Assembly (NCBI RefSeq): GCF_040676675.1
Contig: NZ_JBFAPK010000008.1
Span: forward strand, 139,618 to 203,617
Reading direction: 5' to 3'
DNA: 64,000 nt
DNA from: JBFAPK01 sp040676675
GTDB taxonomy: Bacteria; Actinomycetota; Actinomycetes; Mycobacteriales; Micromonosporaceae
The notes below the pieces were generated by a model. That model was not told the origin of the DNA. It was given only the letters and a program-made list of their open reading frames with translations, and did no database searches. The position numbers and the translations under genes were made by a program. This document shows, piece by piece, positions 1-7,311 of the stretch (its first letter is position 1; each line of letters begins with the position of its first letter).

Positions 1-536
1 ACCAGGGCGCGCCGGCTGACGTCTTCGCCTCCGCCGCGCCGGCGAACATGAAGACCGTCACCGACGCCGGCAACGGCGAGGGCAGCCCGACCACCTTCGT
101 CCGCAACCAACTCGTCATCGCCGTACCGAAGGGCAACCCCGACGGGGTGACCGGGCTGACCGACCTGACCAGACCCGGCGCCAAGGTCGCGCTCTGCGCC
201 GAGCAGGTGCCCTGCGGCGCGGCGGCGAAGAAGGCGCTCGACGCCGCCGGGGTGAAGCTCACCCCGGTCACCCTCGAACAGGACGTCAAGGCCGCGCTGG
301 CGAAGGTCAAGCTCGGCGAGGTCGACGCGGCGCTGGTCTACCGCACCGACGTGAAGGCCGCCGCGGCCGACGTCGACGGCGTGGAGTTCCCGGAGTCGGC
401 CGGGGCGGTCAACGACTACCCGATCATCGTGCTCAGGCAGGCTCCCAACAAGGCGGCGGCGCGGGCGTTCGTCGCCTACGTGCTCTCCGAACCCGGAAAG
501 AACGTGCTCGCCGCGGCCGGCTTCCAGGCACCGTGA
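1..536 (+). CDS. modA: Molybdate ABC transporter substrate-binding protein ModA, 3' part
   Basis: The gene enters from the left edge; the first in-frame codon is at 3 and the N-terminus with its lipoprotein signal is outside the window. The visible part opens with a GAPADVFASA segment and continues with a typical type II binding-protein C-terminal lobe (RNQLVIAVP, then a second-domain segment ending VLSEPGKNVLAAAGFQ). This matches the ModA/WtpA family, which captures molybdate or tungstate outside the membrane. The stop overlaps the modB GTG start by three bases (GTGA), so modABC is one translationally coupled operon. Identity rests on motifs and context; a related oxyanion cannot be excluded. 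Confidence 0.88.
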   Translation, partial: QGAPADVFASAAPANMKTVTDAGNGEGSPTTFVRNQLVIAVPKGNPDGVTGLTDLTRPGAKVALCAEQVPCGAAAKKALDAAGVKLTPVTLEQDVKAALAKVKLGEVDAALVYRTDVKAAAADVDGVEFPESAGAVNDYPIIVLRQAPNKAAARAFVAYVLSEPGKNVLAAAGFQAP

Positions 537-1390
537 GCGCGTCCCGACCCGACGGCCCGGGTACGGCGGTCCGACCGGCACCCGGCCGGCCCGCGTACCC
601 GCGCCGACGGACCGGCCGGGTCCCGGTCGCGCTCCTGGTGCCGGCCGCCCTGGGCCTGCTCTTCCTGGTGCTGCCGCTGGTCGGGCTGCTGGTCCGCACC
701 CCCTGGACGACGCTGCCGCGACGGCTGGTCGAACCGGGCGTGCTCACCGCGCTGCGGCTGTCGTTGCAGACCGCCACCCTGGCCACGCTGCTCTGCCTGG
801 CCCTCGGCGTACCGCTGGCGTGGCTGCTGGCCCGCGTCGAGTTCGCCGGCCGGCGCCTCGTACGCGCCCTGGTCACCGTTCCGCTCGTGCTGCCGCCGGT
901 GGTCGGCGGCGTCGCCCTGCTGCTGGTCTTCGGCCGCCGGGGGCTGCTCGGCGGCTGGCTGGACTCGACCTTCGGCGTCACCCTGCCGTTCACCACCGCC
1001 GGGGTCGTCGTCGCCGAGGCGTTCGTCGCCATGCCGTTCCTGGTCATCGCGGTGGAGGGGGCGCTGCGCGGCGCCGACGCCCGGTACGAGGAGGCCGCCG
1101 CCACCCTCGGCGCCGGCCGCTGGACCACTTTCACCCACGTCACGCTGCCGCTGGTCGCCCCCGGCATCGCCGCCGGGGCGGTGCTCTGCTGGGCCCGGGC
1201 GCTCGGCGAGTTCGGCGCCACCATCACCTTCGCGGGCAACTTCCCGGGCCGTACCCAGACCATGCCGCTCGCCGTCTACCTCGCCCTGGAGACCGACCTG
1301 CAGGCCGCGATCGTGCTCAGCCTCGTCCTGCTCACCGTCTCGGTGGCCATCCTCGCCAGCCTCCGCGACCGTTGGCTCACCAGCGCATGA
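533..1390 (+). CDS. modB: Molybdate ABC transporter permease ModB
   Basis: A 285-residue inner-membrane permease. A basic, proline-rich N-terminus of about 30 residues precedes several hydrophobic segments, the first around residues 35-60. The cytoplasmic EAA loop that docks on the ATPase is seen near residues 185-205 (EEAAATLGA followed by LPLVAPGI). It forms the channel through which molybdate released by ModA crosses the membrane. The GTG start at 533 overlaps the modA stop and the gene ends in ATGA with modC, so all three should be made in fixed ratio. Length and loop are typical of the ModB/CysT family. Confidence 0.92.
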   Translation: MSASRPDGPGTAVRPAPGRPAYPRRRTGRVPVALLVPAALGLLFLVLPLVGLLVRTPWTTLPRRLVEPGVLTALRLSLQTATLATLLCLALGVPLAWLLARVEFAGRRLVRALVTVPLVLPPVVGGVALLLVFGRRGLLGGWLDSTFGVTLPFTTAGVVVAEAFVAMPFLVIAVEGALRGADARYEEAAATLGAGRWTTFTHVTLPLVAPGIAAGAVLCWARALGEFGATITFAGNFPGRTQTMPLAVYLALETDLQAAIVLSLVLLTVSVAILASLRDRWLTSA

Positions 1391-2559
1391 CCGCCCCCGA
1401 CCACCGGCGCACGACCGCCCCGGACCACGGGCGGACGACCGCGCCCGACCACCGGGCCGTCACCACGGACGAACCCGTCGCCGATACCCCCATGCTCGAC
1501 GCCCACCTCGTCGTGCAGCGCGGCGGGTTCCGGCTCGACCTCGCCCTGCGGATCGGCGCCGGCGAGGTCGTCGCGCTGCTCGGCCCGAACGGCGCGGGCA
1601 AGACCACCGCGCTGCGGACGCTCGCCGGCCTGACCCCGTTGCACGCCGGACACGTGACCCTGGGCGGTCGGGACCTCGACCGGCCCGGCGCGCGACGGTG
1701 GATGCCGCCCGAGCGGCGCCCGATCGGCGTGGTCTTCCAGGACTACCTGCTCTTTCCCCACCTGAGCGCGCTGGACAACGTCGCCTTCGGACCGCGCCGG
1801 CACGGTCTCGGCCGCCAGCGCGCCCGCGAGGTCGCCGCCGCCTGGCTCGCCCGGATGGGGCTGGCCGACCACGCCCGCCGCAGGCCGCGGCAGCTCTCCG
1901 GCGGGCAGGCCCAGCGGGTGGCGCTGGCCCGCGCCCTCGCGGTCGAGCCGGCGCTGCTGCTCCTCGACGAGCCGCTCGCCGCCCTCGACGCCAGCACCCG
2001 CCTCGACACCCGCGCCCAGCTGCAACGGCATCTCGGCGCGCATCCGGGGGCGACCCTGCTGGTCACCCACGACCCGCTCGACGCGCTCGTCCTCGCCGAC
2101 CGGCTCGTCATCGTCGAGAACGGCCGGGTCGTCCAGGAGGGCGACGCCGCCACCATCACCGCGCAACCCCGTACCGACTACGTGGCCCGACTCGTCGGGC
2201 TCAACCTGCACCGGGGCCACGCCGACGGCCACACCGTACGGATCGGGGCCGGCTTCGCCCTCACCACCGCCGGCCGGTACCGGGACGAGGTCTTCGTCGC
2301 GTACCCGCCCTCGGCCGTCGCCCTCTATCCGCGCCGCCCGGACGGCAGCCCGCGCAACGTCTGGCCGGCGACCATCGCGGGCATCCAACGGCACGGGGAC
2401 AACCTGCGCATCCAGCTCGATGGCGCGGTCGACGTGGCCGCCGACGTCACCCCGGCCGCCGCCGCACAGCTGCGGCTCGCCCCGGGGCAGCCGCTCTGGG
2501 CCTCGGTGAAGGCGACCGAGGTCCGGGTCTATCCGGCGGCGCCGGAGGCGCGGGCCTGA
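1387..2559 (+). CDS. modC: Molybdate ABC transporter ATP-binding protein ModC
   Basis: 390 residues. The ATPase domain carries Walker A GPNGAGKTT near residue 66, signature QLSGGQAQR near 168, Walker B LLLLDEP near 190 and the switch histidine VTHD near 225. A C-terminal region of about 130 residues fits a TOBE/molybdate-binding domain. The ATG at 1387 overlaps the modB stop (ATGA). The first 35 residues form an extension made of three copies of a TAPDHxRT-like unit, encoded by a roughly 24-base tandem repeat; this precedes the usual ABC fold, which begins near MLDAHLVV. An alternative start at 1492 (ATG) would omit the repeat. The function is well supported, the exact start less so. Confidence 0.9.
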   Translation: MTAPDHRRTTAPDHGRTTAPDHRAVTTDEPVADTPMLDAHLVVQRGGFRLDLALRIGAGEVVALLGPNGAGKTTALRTLAGLTPLHAGHVTLGGRDLDRPGARRWMPPERRPIGVVFQDYLLFPHLSALDNVAFGPRRHGLGRQRAREVAAAWLARMGLADHARRRPRQLSGGQAQRVALARALAVEPALLLLDEPLAALDASTRLDTRAQLQRHLGAHPGATLLVTHDPLDALVLADRLVIVENGRVVQEGDAATITAQPRTDYVARLVGLNLHRGHADGHTVRIGAGFALTTAGRYRDEVFVAYPPSAVALYPRRPDGSPRNVWPATIAGIQRHGDNLRIQLDGAVDVAADVTPAAAAQLRLAPGQPLWASVKATEVRVYPAAPEARA

Positions 2560-2644
2560 CGCCGTACCTACTATTCCTATTCAAATACTGGGATATGCGG
2601 GTCGGTGGATTGACGGCCGGTCGGGGCGCTGGTGCACTGATCAC
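2560..2644 (+). promoter_or_regulatory. AT-rich promoter region of the sulfur-exporter operon
   Basis: A locally AT-rich stretch (about 2568-2600) follows modC. A TTGACG hexamer lies at 2610-2615, and a weak -10-like TGCACT at 2633-2638 would place transcription start close to the ATG at 2645, which would make the leader peptide nearly leaderless. The -35 is seen directly; the -10 and start site are inference. Confidence 0.4.
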
Positions 2645-2719
2645 ATGCCCGCCCTCCCGCTGCTGACGCGACGTCGGTACGTGGACTACGGGCGGCTCGC
2701 GGCCACCGCGTGTCGGTGA
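2645..2719 (+). CDS. Cysteine-responsive-type leader peptide (24 aa)
   Basis: A 24-codon open frame reads MPALPLLTRRRYVDYGRL and continues to end ACR before TGA. The pattern LLTxRRxVD...R...CR at the C-terminus is that of the short attenuator peptides annotated in actinobacteria upstream of sulfur-metabolism operons, where stalling at the terminal Cys codon reports cysteine supply. The TGT codon is the penultimate one. It lies 172 bases before the small membrane gene and is followed by a strong hairpin at 2831-2860, as expected for an attenuator. Too short for routine gene calling. The family match is from recognised pattern; regulation is inferred. Confidence 0.72.
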   Translation: MPALPLLTRRRYVDYGRLAATACR

Positions 2720-2830
2720 CCGCCTGACGACGCGAGCCGGCCACGCCAGCGGCCGGCCGCCGTACCGCGCCCGCCCCGGCGTGCGCGGGCCTCGCCGGCC
2801 CCGTCCGGCCCTGTGATCTCCCACTTTCCA

Positions 2831-2860
2831 GCGGCGCCGGCCGTACCGTGCCGGCGCCGC
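2831..2860 (+). promoter_or_regulatory. Hairpin in the leader of the yeiH operon (candidate attenuator or anti-RBS)
   Basis: A perfect 11-bp stem, GCGGCGCCGGC (2831-2841) with GCCGGCGCCGC (2850-2860), and an 8-base loop. It sits between the leader peptide and the GAGAAGGAG ribosome-binding site at about 2877-2885. No U-tract follows, so it may act on translation or on Rho-dependent termination rather than as a simple intrinsic terminator. Confidence 0.55.
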
Positions 2861-2891
2861 TGTCCCCGCACGGCCTGAGAAGGAGCCGGCA

Positions 2892-3032
2892 ATGAGCGAC
2901 GAGACCCCCACCCCCGCACCGCCGCCCGGACGCGCCGCGTGGATCAGCGAGGACTGGGCCGCCACCGTGGTGGGCCTGGTGCTGCTGGTGCTGATCCTCA
3001 CCGGCGTCGTCTCGAAGGGGGTGCTCCAGTAG
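2892..3032 (+). CDS. Small single-pass membrane protein upstream of YeiH
   Basis: A 46-residue protein with a proline-rich cytoplasmic start (MSDETPTPAPPPGR), a WISEDWAA segment and one transmembrane helix (about residues 24-41), ending SKGVLQ. It has a strong GAGAAGGAG ribosome-binding site. Its TAG stop shares a base with the GTG start of the YeiH gene at 3032, so the two are coupled. I do not recognise a named family; the context suggests a small accessory subunit of the exporter. Confidence 0.75.
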   Translation: MSDETPTPAPPPGRAAWISEDWAATVVGLVLLVLILTGVVSKGVLQ

Positions 3033-4198
3033 TGACGACCTCCTCCACCGACGACGTCCGTCCCGCCCCGACACCCGTCAACGAGACCGACGCGCTGGCC
3101 CCCGAACCCGACCGCCCCGGCGCCGTCTCCTGGCCCGCGGTCGCCGCCGCGCTCGCCGTCGTCCTCGCCCTGGCGTACCTGACGAAGTACCTGGACAAGA
3201 ACGTCCCCGAGTGGCTCGCCGACACGAGCCTCGCCCGGATCGCCAAGTCCGTCGAGTACCCCGTGTACGCGATCGCGATCGGGCTGCTCGGCAACCTCGT
3301 GCTCACCGCCACCGGCGTACGCGACCGCCTGGCGTCGGCGTTCCGCACCGAGTTCTTCATCAAGACCGGCCTCGTCCTGCTCGGGGTTTCGATCAACCTC
3401 TCGCTGCTCGTCACCGCCGCCGGACCGGCGATCGTCCAGGCGCTCCTGCTCATCAGCGGCGTCTTCCTGTTCGCCTGGTGGATCGGCGGCCGGCTCGGCC
3501 TCGACGACCGGCTCCGGGCGCTGCTCGCGTCGGCCGTGTCGATCTGCGGGGTCAGCGCGGCCATCGCCGCCGCCGGGGCGGTCCGCGCCCGCCGCGAGCA
3601 GCTGGCGTACGCGGCCAGCCTGGTGATCCTGTTCGCCCTGCCGTCCATCTTCCTGCTGCCGTGGCTGGCGGACGTCCTGGGCCTCGGTGACGCGGTCGCG
3701 GGCGCCTGGATCGGCGGCAACATCGACACCACCGCGGCGGTGACCGCCGCCGGCGCGCTCGCCGGCGAGGACGCGTTGAGGATCGCCACCATCGTGAAGG
3801 TCACCCAGAACGCGCTCATCGGCGTGGTCGCCGTGGCGCTCACCGCCTACTTCGCCTACCGCGTCGAGCGCCGTACGGACGCCGCGCGACCCCGGCCGGT
3901 CGAGCTGTGGCACCGGTTCCCGAAGTTCGTGCTCGGGTTCGTCGCCGCCTCGATCATCGGCACGGTCTACGCGAACTCGGTCCCCGCCGCCGAGAACACC
4001 GCGACCCAGGCGGTCGCGGCGAACTTCCGTACCTGGTTCCTCATCCTGGCGTTCGTCTCCATCGGACTCGAGTTCCGGCTCACCGCGCTGCGCGAGGCGG
4101 GGTGGCGCCCGATCGCGGTCTTCGCCAGCGCCACCGTCGCGAACATCCTCCTGGCCCTGGCGTTGGCCGCCGTGCTCTTCCGGGGCTTCACCGTCTGA
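3032..4198 (+). CDS. YeiH/UPF0324 family putative sulfate (sulfur oxyanion) exporter
   Basis: 388 residues if started at the GTG that overlaps the upstream stop. About ten hydrophobic helices, with the family-typical segments TGLVLLGVSINLS, ISICGVSAAIAAAGAV (a conserved CGVSA motif) and WIGGNIDTTAAVTAAGAL. Members of this family (PF03601) are predicted exporters of sulfate or related anions, often found next to cysteine or taurine genes. The cysteine-type leader peptide upstream independently points to sulfur control. The substrate is not proven by sequence. A longer upstream reading is possible but would run through the small gene and is rejected. Confidence 0.85.
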   Translation: MTTSSTDDVRPAPTPVNETDALAPEPDRPGAVSWPAVAAALAVVLALAYLTKYLDKNVPEWLADTSLARIAKSVEYPVYAIAIGLLGNLVLTATGVRDRLASAFRTEFFIKTGLVLLGVSINLSLLVTAAGPAIVQALLLISGVFLFAWWIGGRLGLDDRLRALLASAVSICGVSAAIAAAGAVRARREQLAYAASLVILFALPSIFLLPWLADVLGLGDAVAGAWIGGNIDTTAAVTAAGALAGEDALRIATIVKVTQNALIGVVAVALTAYFAYRVERRTDAARPRPVELWHRFPKFVLGFVAASIIGTVYANSVPAAENTATQAVAANFRTWFLILAFVSIGLEFRLTALREAGWRPIAVFASATVANILLALALAAVLFRGFTV

Positions 4199-4206
4199 CC
4201 GGTGCC

Positions 4207-4247
4207 CCGCGGGTCACGCCGTCCGTGCCGGACGGTGTGACCCGCGG
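4207..4247. terminator. Bidirectional terminator between yeiH and cbtA
   Basis: Arms 4207-4225 and 4229-4247 pair over 19 positions, with one G-U-type mismatch and a 3-base loop (CCGCGGGTCAC against GTGACCCGCGG). It lies between convergent genes. Confidence 0.85.
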
Positions 4248-4370
4248 ACCGCGCGGTGTTCCCGGCCGTGCACGGGTGGTCCGGACCCCGCGCGGTGAAT
4301 CGAGGTCGCGCGGGCGGTGCCTTGCGGGCCGGCGGTGCTCCGTCGGGTGGCGGTGCCTTGCGGGCGGCTG

Positions 4371-5120
4371 TCAGACGGGCGTGCTCGCCCGGGTGGCCGG
4401 GGCCGACCGGAGCCGGAGGTGCCGTTCGGTGAGCGCACCGAAGAGCAGTCCGAGGGTGGCCCAGGTGACGAACTGGGTGCCGAGCGACGCCAGCCGGAAC
4501 TTCCAGAGCACGAGGGCGGGGAAACCGTCGGGCACCTCGCCGATCGTCGGCAGCGCCAGCTGGACGACGGCGACGAGGACCGCGTACGCCCCGACGGCCA
4601 GGATGGTCGCGTTCCACGCGCCGTACCGCCCGTGCAGCCAGCGCCCCAGCTGCAGGGCGAGGAGCCCGACGGCCACCGCGATCACGATCATGAGGAAGTA
4701 GAGGCCGGTCCGCTGGTCGAGGGTGTCCGGGTCACCGGTCGCGGGCGGGTTGGCCGGGTACTTGAGGAAGGGTACGAACGCGACGGTCAGGAAGCCGCCG
4801 AGCCCGACGAGCGCGGCGGTCGCTCGGGCGTCGAACCGGCCGATCCGCCCGTACGCGACCGCGAAGGCGAGCGCGAACAGGCCGCCGAGCGCGACCCCGT
4901 ACACCAGGGTCGCGGTGGCCAGGCCGAGCGTGCTCTGCACCGCGCGGCCGACCAGTTCCGGCTCGCCGGCCTCGCCGTGCGAATGGCCGTGGGCGGACTC
5001 GAAGCCGATGGCCTGGCCGAGCGGACCCTCGCCGAAGAGCGTGGCGAACAGGTACGCGGCGACGCCGGCGACCAGGCCGACGAGCATGCCCCGGACCAGC
5101 AGTGAGCGTGCGGACAGCAT
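4371..5120 (-). CDS. cbtA: CbtA family cobalt transporter subunit
   Basis: A 249-residue membrane protein with five or more predicted helices and a histidine-rich loop (HGHSHGE near residues 44-50) likely to handle metal. This is the CbtA family: predicted cobalt transporter subunits, repeatedly found under cobalamin riboswitches and paired with the small CbtB protein. The gene starts 21 bases after cbtB ends, on the same minus-strand transcript, so it should be repressed when cobalamin is plentiful. Transport of Co2+ is a family-level prediction. Confidence 0.9.
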   Translation of the reverse strand: MLSARSLLVRGMLVGLVAGVAAYLFATLFGEGPLGQAIGFESAHGHSHGEAGEPELVGRAVQSTLGLATATLVYGVALGGLFALAFAVAYGRIGRFDARATAALVGLGGFLTVAFVPFLKYPANPPATGDPDTLDQRTGLYFLMIVIAVAVGLLALQLGRWLHGRYGAWNATILAVGAYAVLVAVVQLALPTIGEVPDGFPALVLWKFRLASLGTQFVTWATLGLLFGALTERHLRLRSAPATRASTPV

Positions 5121-5141
5121 GGGAGATGCCTTCCGCCGCGC

Positions 5142-5366
5142 TCAGTGGCAGGGGAAGCCGAGCAGGTGACGGCCGTCGTGCACGAACTCGTGCACCGTCT
5201 CGCCGGCGAAGACCGAGAGCACGCCCTGCTCGACGCCGACGAAGTAGAGCAGCACGAGGGCGAGGACCGCGCCGAAGACGGCCCAGGGCAGGACCTGCCG
5301 CAGCGGAATCGCGGTCGGTACCGGGACCGGTACGGCGGTGGGGGCGGGCAGCGACACGTCGGCCAT
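5142..5366 (-). CDS. cbtB: CbtB family small cobalt transporter subunit
   Basis: 74 residues: a proline/valine-rich start, one transmembrane helix (about residues 24-45) and the family-defining C-terminus HEFVHDGRHLLGFPCH, whose histidines and cysteine are candidate metal ligands. The start ATG at 5366 has an AGGAGG site just upstream. It is first in the cbtBA transcript and directly downstream of the cobalamin riboswitch at 5401-5520. Confidence 0.92.
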   Translation of the reverse strand: MADVSLPAPTAVPVPVPTAIPLRQVLPWAVFGAVLALVLLYFVGVEQGVLSVFAGETVHEFVHDGRHLLGFPCH

Positions 5367-5400
5367 GGTGGGAACCTCCTGGGATCACGCGTCCCGTAGC

Positions 5401-5520
5401 GGTGTCCGTGACGGCGGAGGGTCTGACTCCCGGACCGCCGGATGGTGTCTCCGGTGACCGGTTACAGTGGCGCGACCGTGCCGGGATCTCACCGGCTTCC
5501 TTCCACCGTCACGCTGTGCC
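5401..5520 (-). ncRNA. Cobalamin (B12) riboswitch
   Basis: Read on the minus strand, the element contains the B12-box region GCCGGTGAGATCCCGGCACG, then GCGCCACTGTAA, and the downstream GAGTCAGA conserved motif (complement near 5421-5429). CGTGACGG and CCGTCACG at its ends can form the closing P1 stem. It ends about 35 bases before the cbtB start, so adenosylcobalamin binding should shut off cobalt uptake. Confidence 0.93.
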
Positions 5521-5630
5521 CCGGACGCTACGGCCGGTGGCGCCGGGTGTCAACGTCGGGGCACGTGGCGTGTTATTGATCTCCCCGACCGGTGCGGGGG
5601 CCGCGGTCCGGATCGGAGGAGGTCGACCGG

Positions 5631-6200
5631 GTGAGCACCCGTCTGATGCTGATCAGCCACGCGGCCACGGCGGCGACCCGGTCCGCCGCCTTCCCGACCG
5701 ACGAGCCGCTCGACGCGCACGGGCTGGCCGACGCCGCCGCGCTCGCCGGTGTCCTGCCCCGCGCCGACGACGTACGCTGCGGCCCGGCGCTGCGCTGCAC
5801 GCAGACCGCCGCCGCGCTCGGCCTCGCCACCACCGTCGACGAGGGGCTGCGCGACGGTGACCTCGGCCGCTGGGCCGGCCGTACCCTCGACGAGGTCGCG
5901 GCCGGCGAGCCCGAGGCGGTCGCCGCCTGGCTGACCGACCCGTCGGCCGCCCCGCACGGCGGCGAGTCCCTGCACGACCTGCTCGACCGTGCGGCGGGTT
6001 GGCTGCGCGCGCTGCCGGAGGGCGCCCGTACCGTCGTCGCCGTCACGCACCCGATGGTGATCCGCGCGCTCGTCGTCGACGCCATCGCCGCCACCCCCGC
6101 GTCGTTCTGGCGGATCGACATCGCCCCGCTCACCCGGACCGTCCTGCGCGGCGGCGCCGGACGCTGGACCCTGCGCGCGACCGCCGCCCCGCTAGGCTGA
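5631..6200 (+). CDS. Histidine phosphatase family protein
   Basis: 189 residues from the GTG at 5631, chosen because GGAGGAGG lies 8 bases upstream. The fold's first catalytic motif is present in a divergent form, LISHAATAATR instead of the usual RHG; the second histidine is in VTHPMVIR, and HGGESLHDL supplies the middle acidic/loop motif. Divergent from cbtBA and convergent with a cobalamin-type receptor gene, it could act on alpha-ribazole phosphate (CobC role), but the altered RHG motif makes this only a guess. Family assignment is firm, substrate unknown. Confidence 0.82.
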   Translation: MSTRLMLISHAATAATRSAAFPTDEPLDAHGLADAAALAGVLPRADDVRCGPALRCTQTAAALGLATTVDEGLRDGDLGRWAGRTLDEVAAGEPEAVAAWLTDPSAAPHGGESLHDLLDRAAGWLRALPEGARTVVAVTHPMVIRALVVDAIAATPASFWRIDIAPLTRTVLRGGAGRWTLRATAAPLG

Positions 6201-6265
6201 CCTTCCGCCGCGCTCACCCGTACCGTTGCGCTGGCCCCCGGCCGTGCGTCCACGACTTCGCGCGA

Positions 6266-7003
6266 TCACGACGGTGCCGGCCCGGGGACCGGGTGGGCGA
6301 GCTGGGCGGCCAGCAGCGCCGGCGCCTCGGCCAGCGAGGGCCCGTACCAGGTCAGATGCCGCCCGGAGACCAGCGCGCAGGGGGTACCCGGGAACGCCTC
6401 GGGACCGTCGGTGGCCGTGAACGGGTACGGCTCGTCGGGGAGCACGACCAGGTCGGGGGCGAGTCCGCGTACCTCGTCGAGGCTCGGGCGGGGATACCGG
6501 TCGGCGGCGTGGCCGTACAGGTTGCGCAGGCCGAGGCGGCGCAGCACGTCCGAGGCGAAGGTGTCGCCGCCGGCCACGATCCACGGCCGCCGCCAGATCG
6601 GTACGACGGCCCCGCGTGCCGGCCCGCTCGGCGGCGCGGCGGCCCAGGCGGCCCGGGCGGCGCGCAGCCAGTCCGGTTCGGCGCCCGCACCGAGGTCGCG
6701 CAGCAGGCCGGCCAGCTCGTCGAGGGCCGCGTCGACGGTGCGGGGATACGTGAGCCGGATCCGTACGCCCGCGGCCGCCAGCGCGTCGGCGTCGGCGCGG
6801 CGGTTCTCCTCGACGTTCATCAGCACCACGTCGGGGCGCAGGGCCAGGACCCGGGCGAGGTCGGGGTACTTGCTGCCGCCGACGCGGGCCACGTCCAGGC
6901 CGGTCGGGTGGGTGCAGTAGTCGGTGGCGCCGACGAGCAGGCCGGGCAGGGTGACCGCGACCGCCTCGGTCAACGACGGTACGAGCGACACCACCCGCCG
7001 CAC
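6266..7003 (-). CDS. Helical backbone metal receptor (BtuF-like binding protein)
   Basis: 245 residues of the class III periplasmic-binding fold: RRVVSLVPSLTEAV at the start, GSKYPDLARVLALRPDVVL in the N-lobe and a C-lobe with PSLDEVRGLAPDLVVLPDEPYPF. This fits vitamin B12 or chelated-metal receptors (BtuF/TroA-like). It has no signal peptide or lipobox and no ABC permease beside it, so it may be cytoplasmic or a stand-alone sensor; such versions are common in actinobacteria. Its place next to cbtBA supports a corrinoid or cobalt link. Confidence 0.82.
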   Translation of the reverse strand: MRRVVSLVPSLTEAVAVTLPGLLVGATDYCTHPTGLDVARVGGSKYPDLARVLALRPDVVLMNVEENRRADADALAAAGVRIRLTYPRTVDAALDELAGLLRDLGAGAEPDWLRAARAAWAAAPPSGPARGAVVPIWRRPWIVAGGDTFASDVLRRLGLRNLYGHAADRYPRPSLDEVRGLAPDLVVLPDEPYPFTATDGPEAFPGTPCALVSGRHLTWYGPSLAEAPALLAAQLAHPVPGPAPS

Positions 7004-7116
7004 CCGTGCCTCCTCACCCCGTGGCTGGGAAGACGTCTGGGGCGCGGGACCGGCCCGGTCCCGCGCCCCAACCGACGGTACGACGTCCCGTCGCGCCGCT
7101 GATCCGGCGTACCCGG

Positions 7117-7311
7117 TCAGCGGTCGAAGACGTCCTTGACGTGGTGCGCGGCGTCCTTCACCTTGTCGCCGGCCTGCTTCACGCTGGCGGCGTCCCGGTC
7201 GGTCCGCCCCTCGGCCTGCAGCCGCTCGTTGTCGGTGGCGTCGCCGTACCCCTCCTTGACGGCGCCCTTGATCTCCTCGGCCTTGTGCTCGATCTTGTCC
7301 TCGACGCTCAT
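7117..7311 (-). CDS. CsbD family stress-response protein (in frame with ramB)
   Basis: A hydrophilic helical protein of about 64 residues (MSVEDKIEHKAEEIKGAVKE ... ending DAAHHVKDVFDR) of the CsbD family, small proteins of unknown mechanism induced by general stress. An AAGGAGG site lies 5 bases before the ATG at 7311 (an adjacent ATG at 7314 is an alternative), so it can be translated on its own. It is in the same reading frame as the upstream ABC exporter gene, with no stop codon between, so a fused product is also possible. Confidence 0.85.
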   Translation of the reverse strand: MSVEDKIEHKAEEIKGAVKEGYGDATDNERLQAEGRTDRDAASVKQAGDKVKDAAHHVKDVFDR

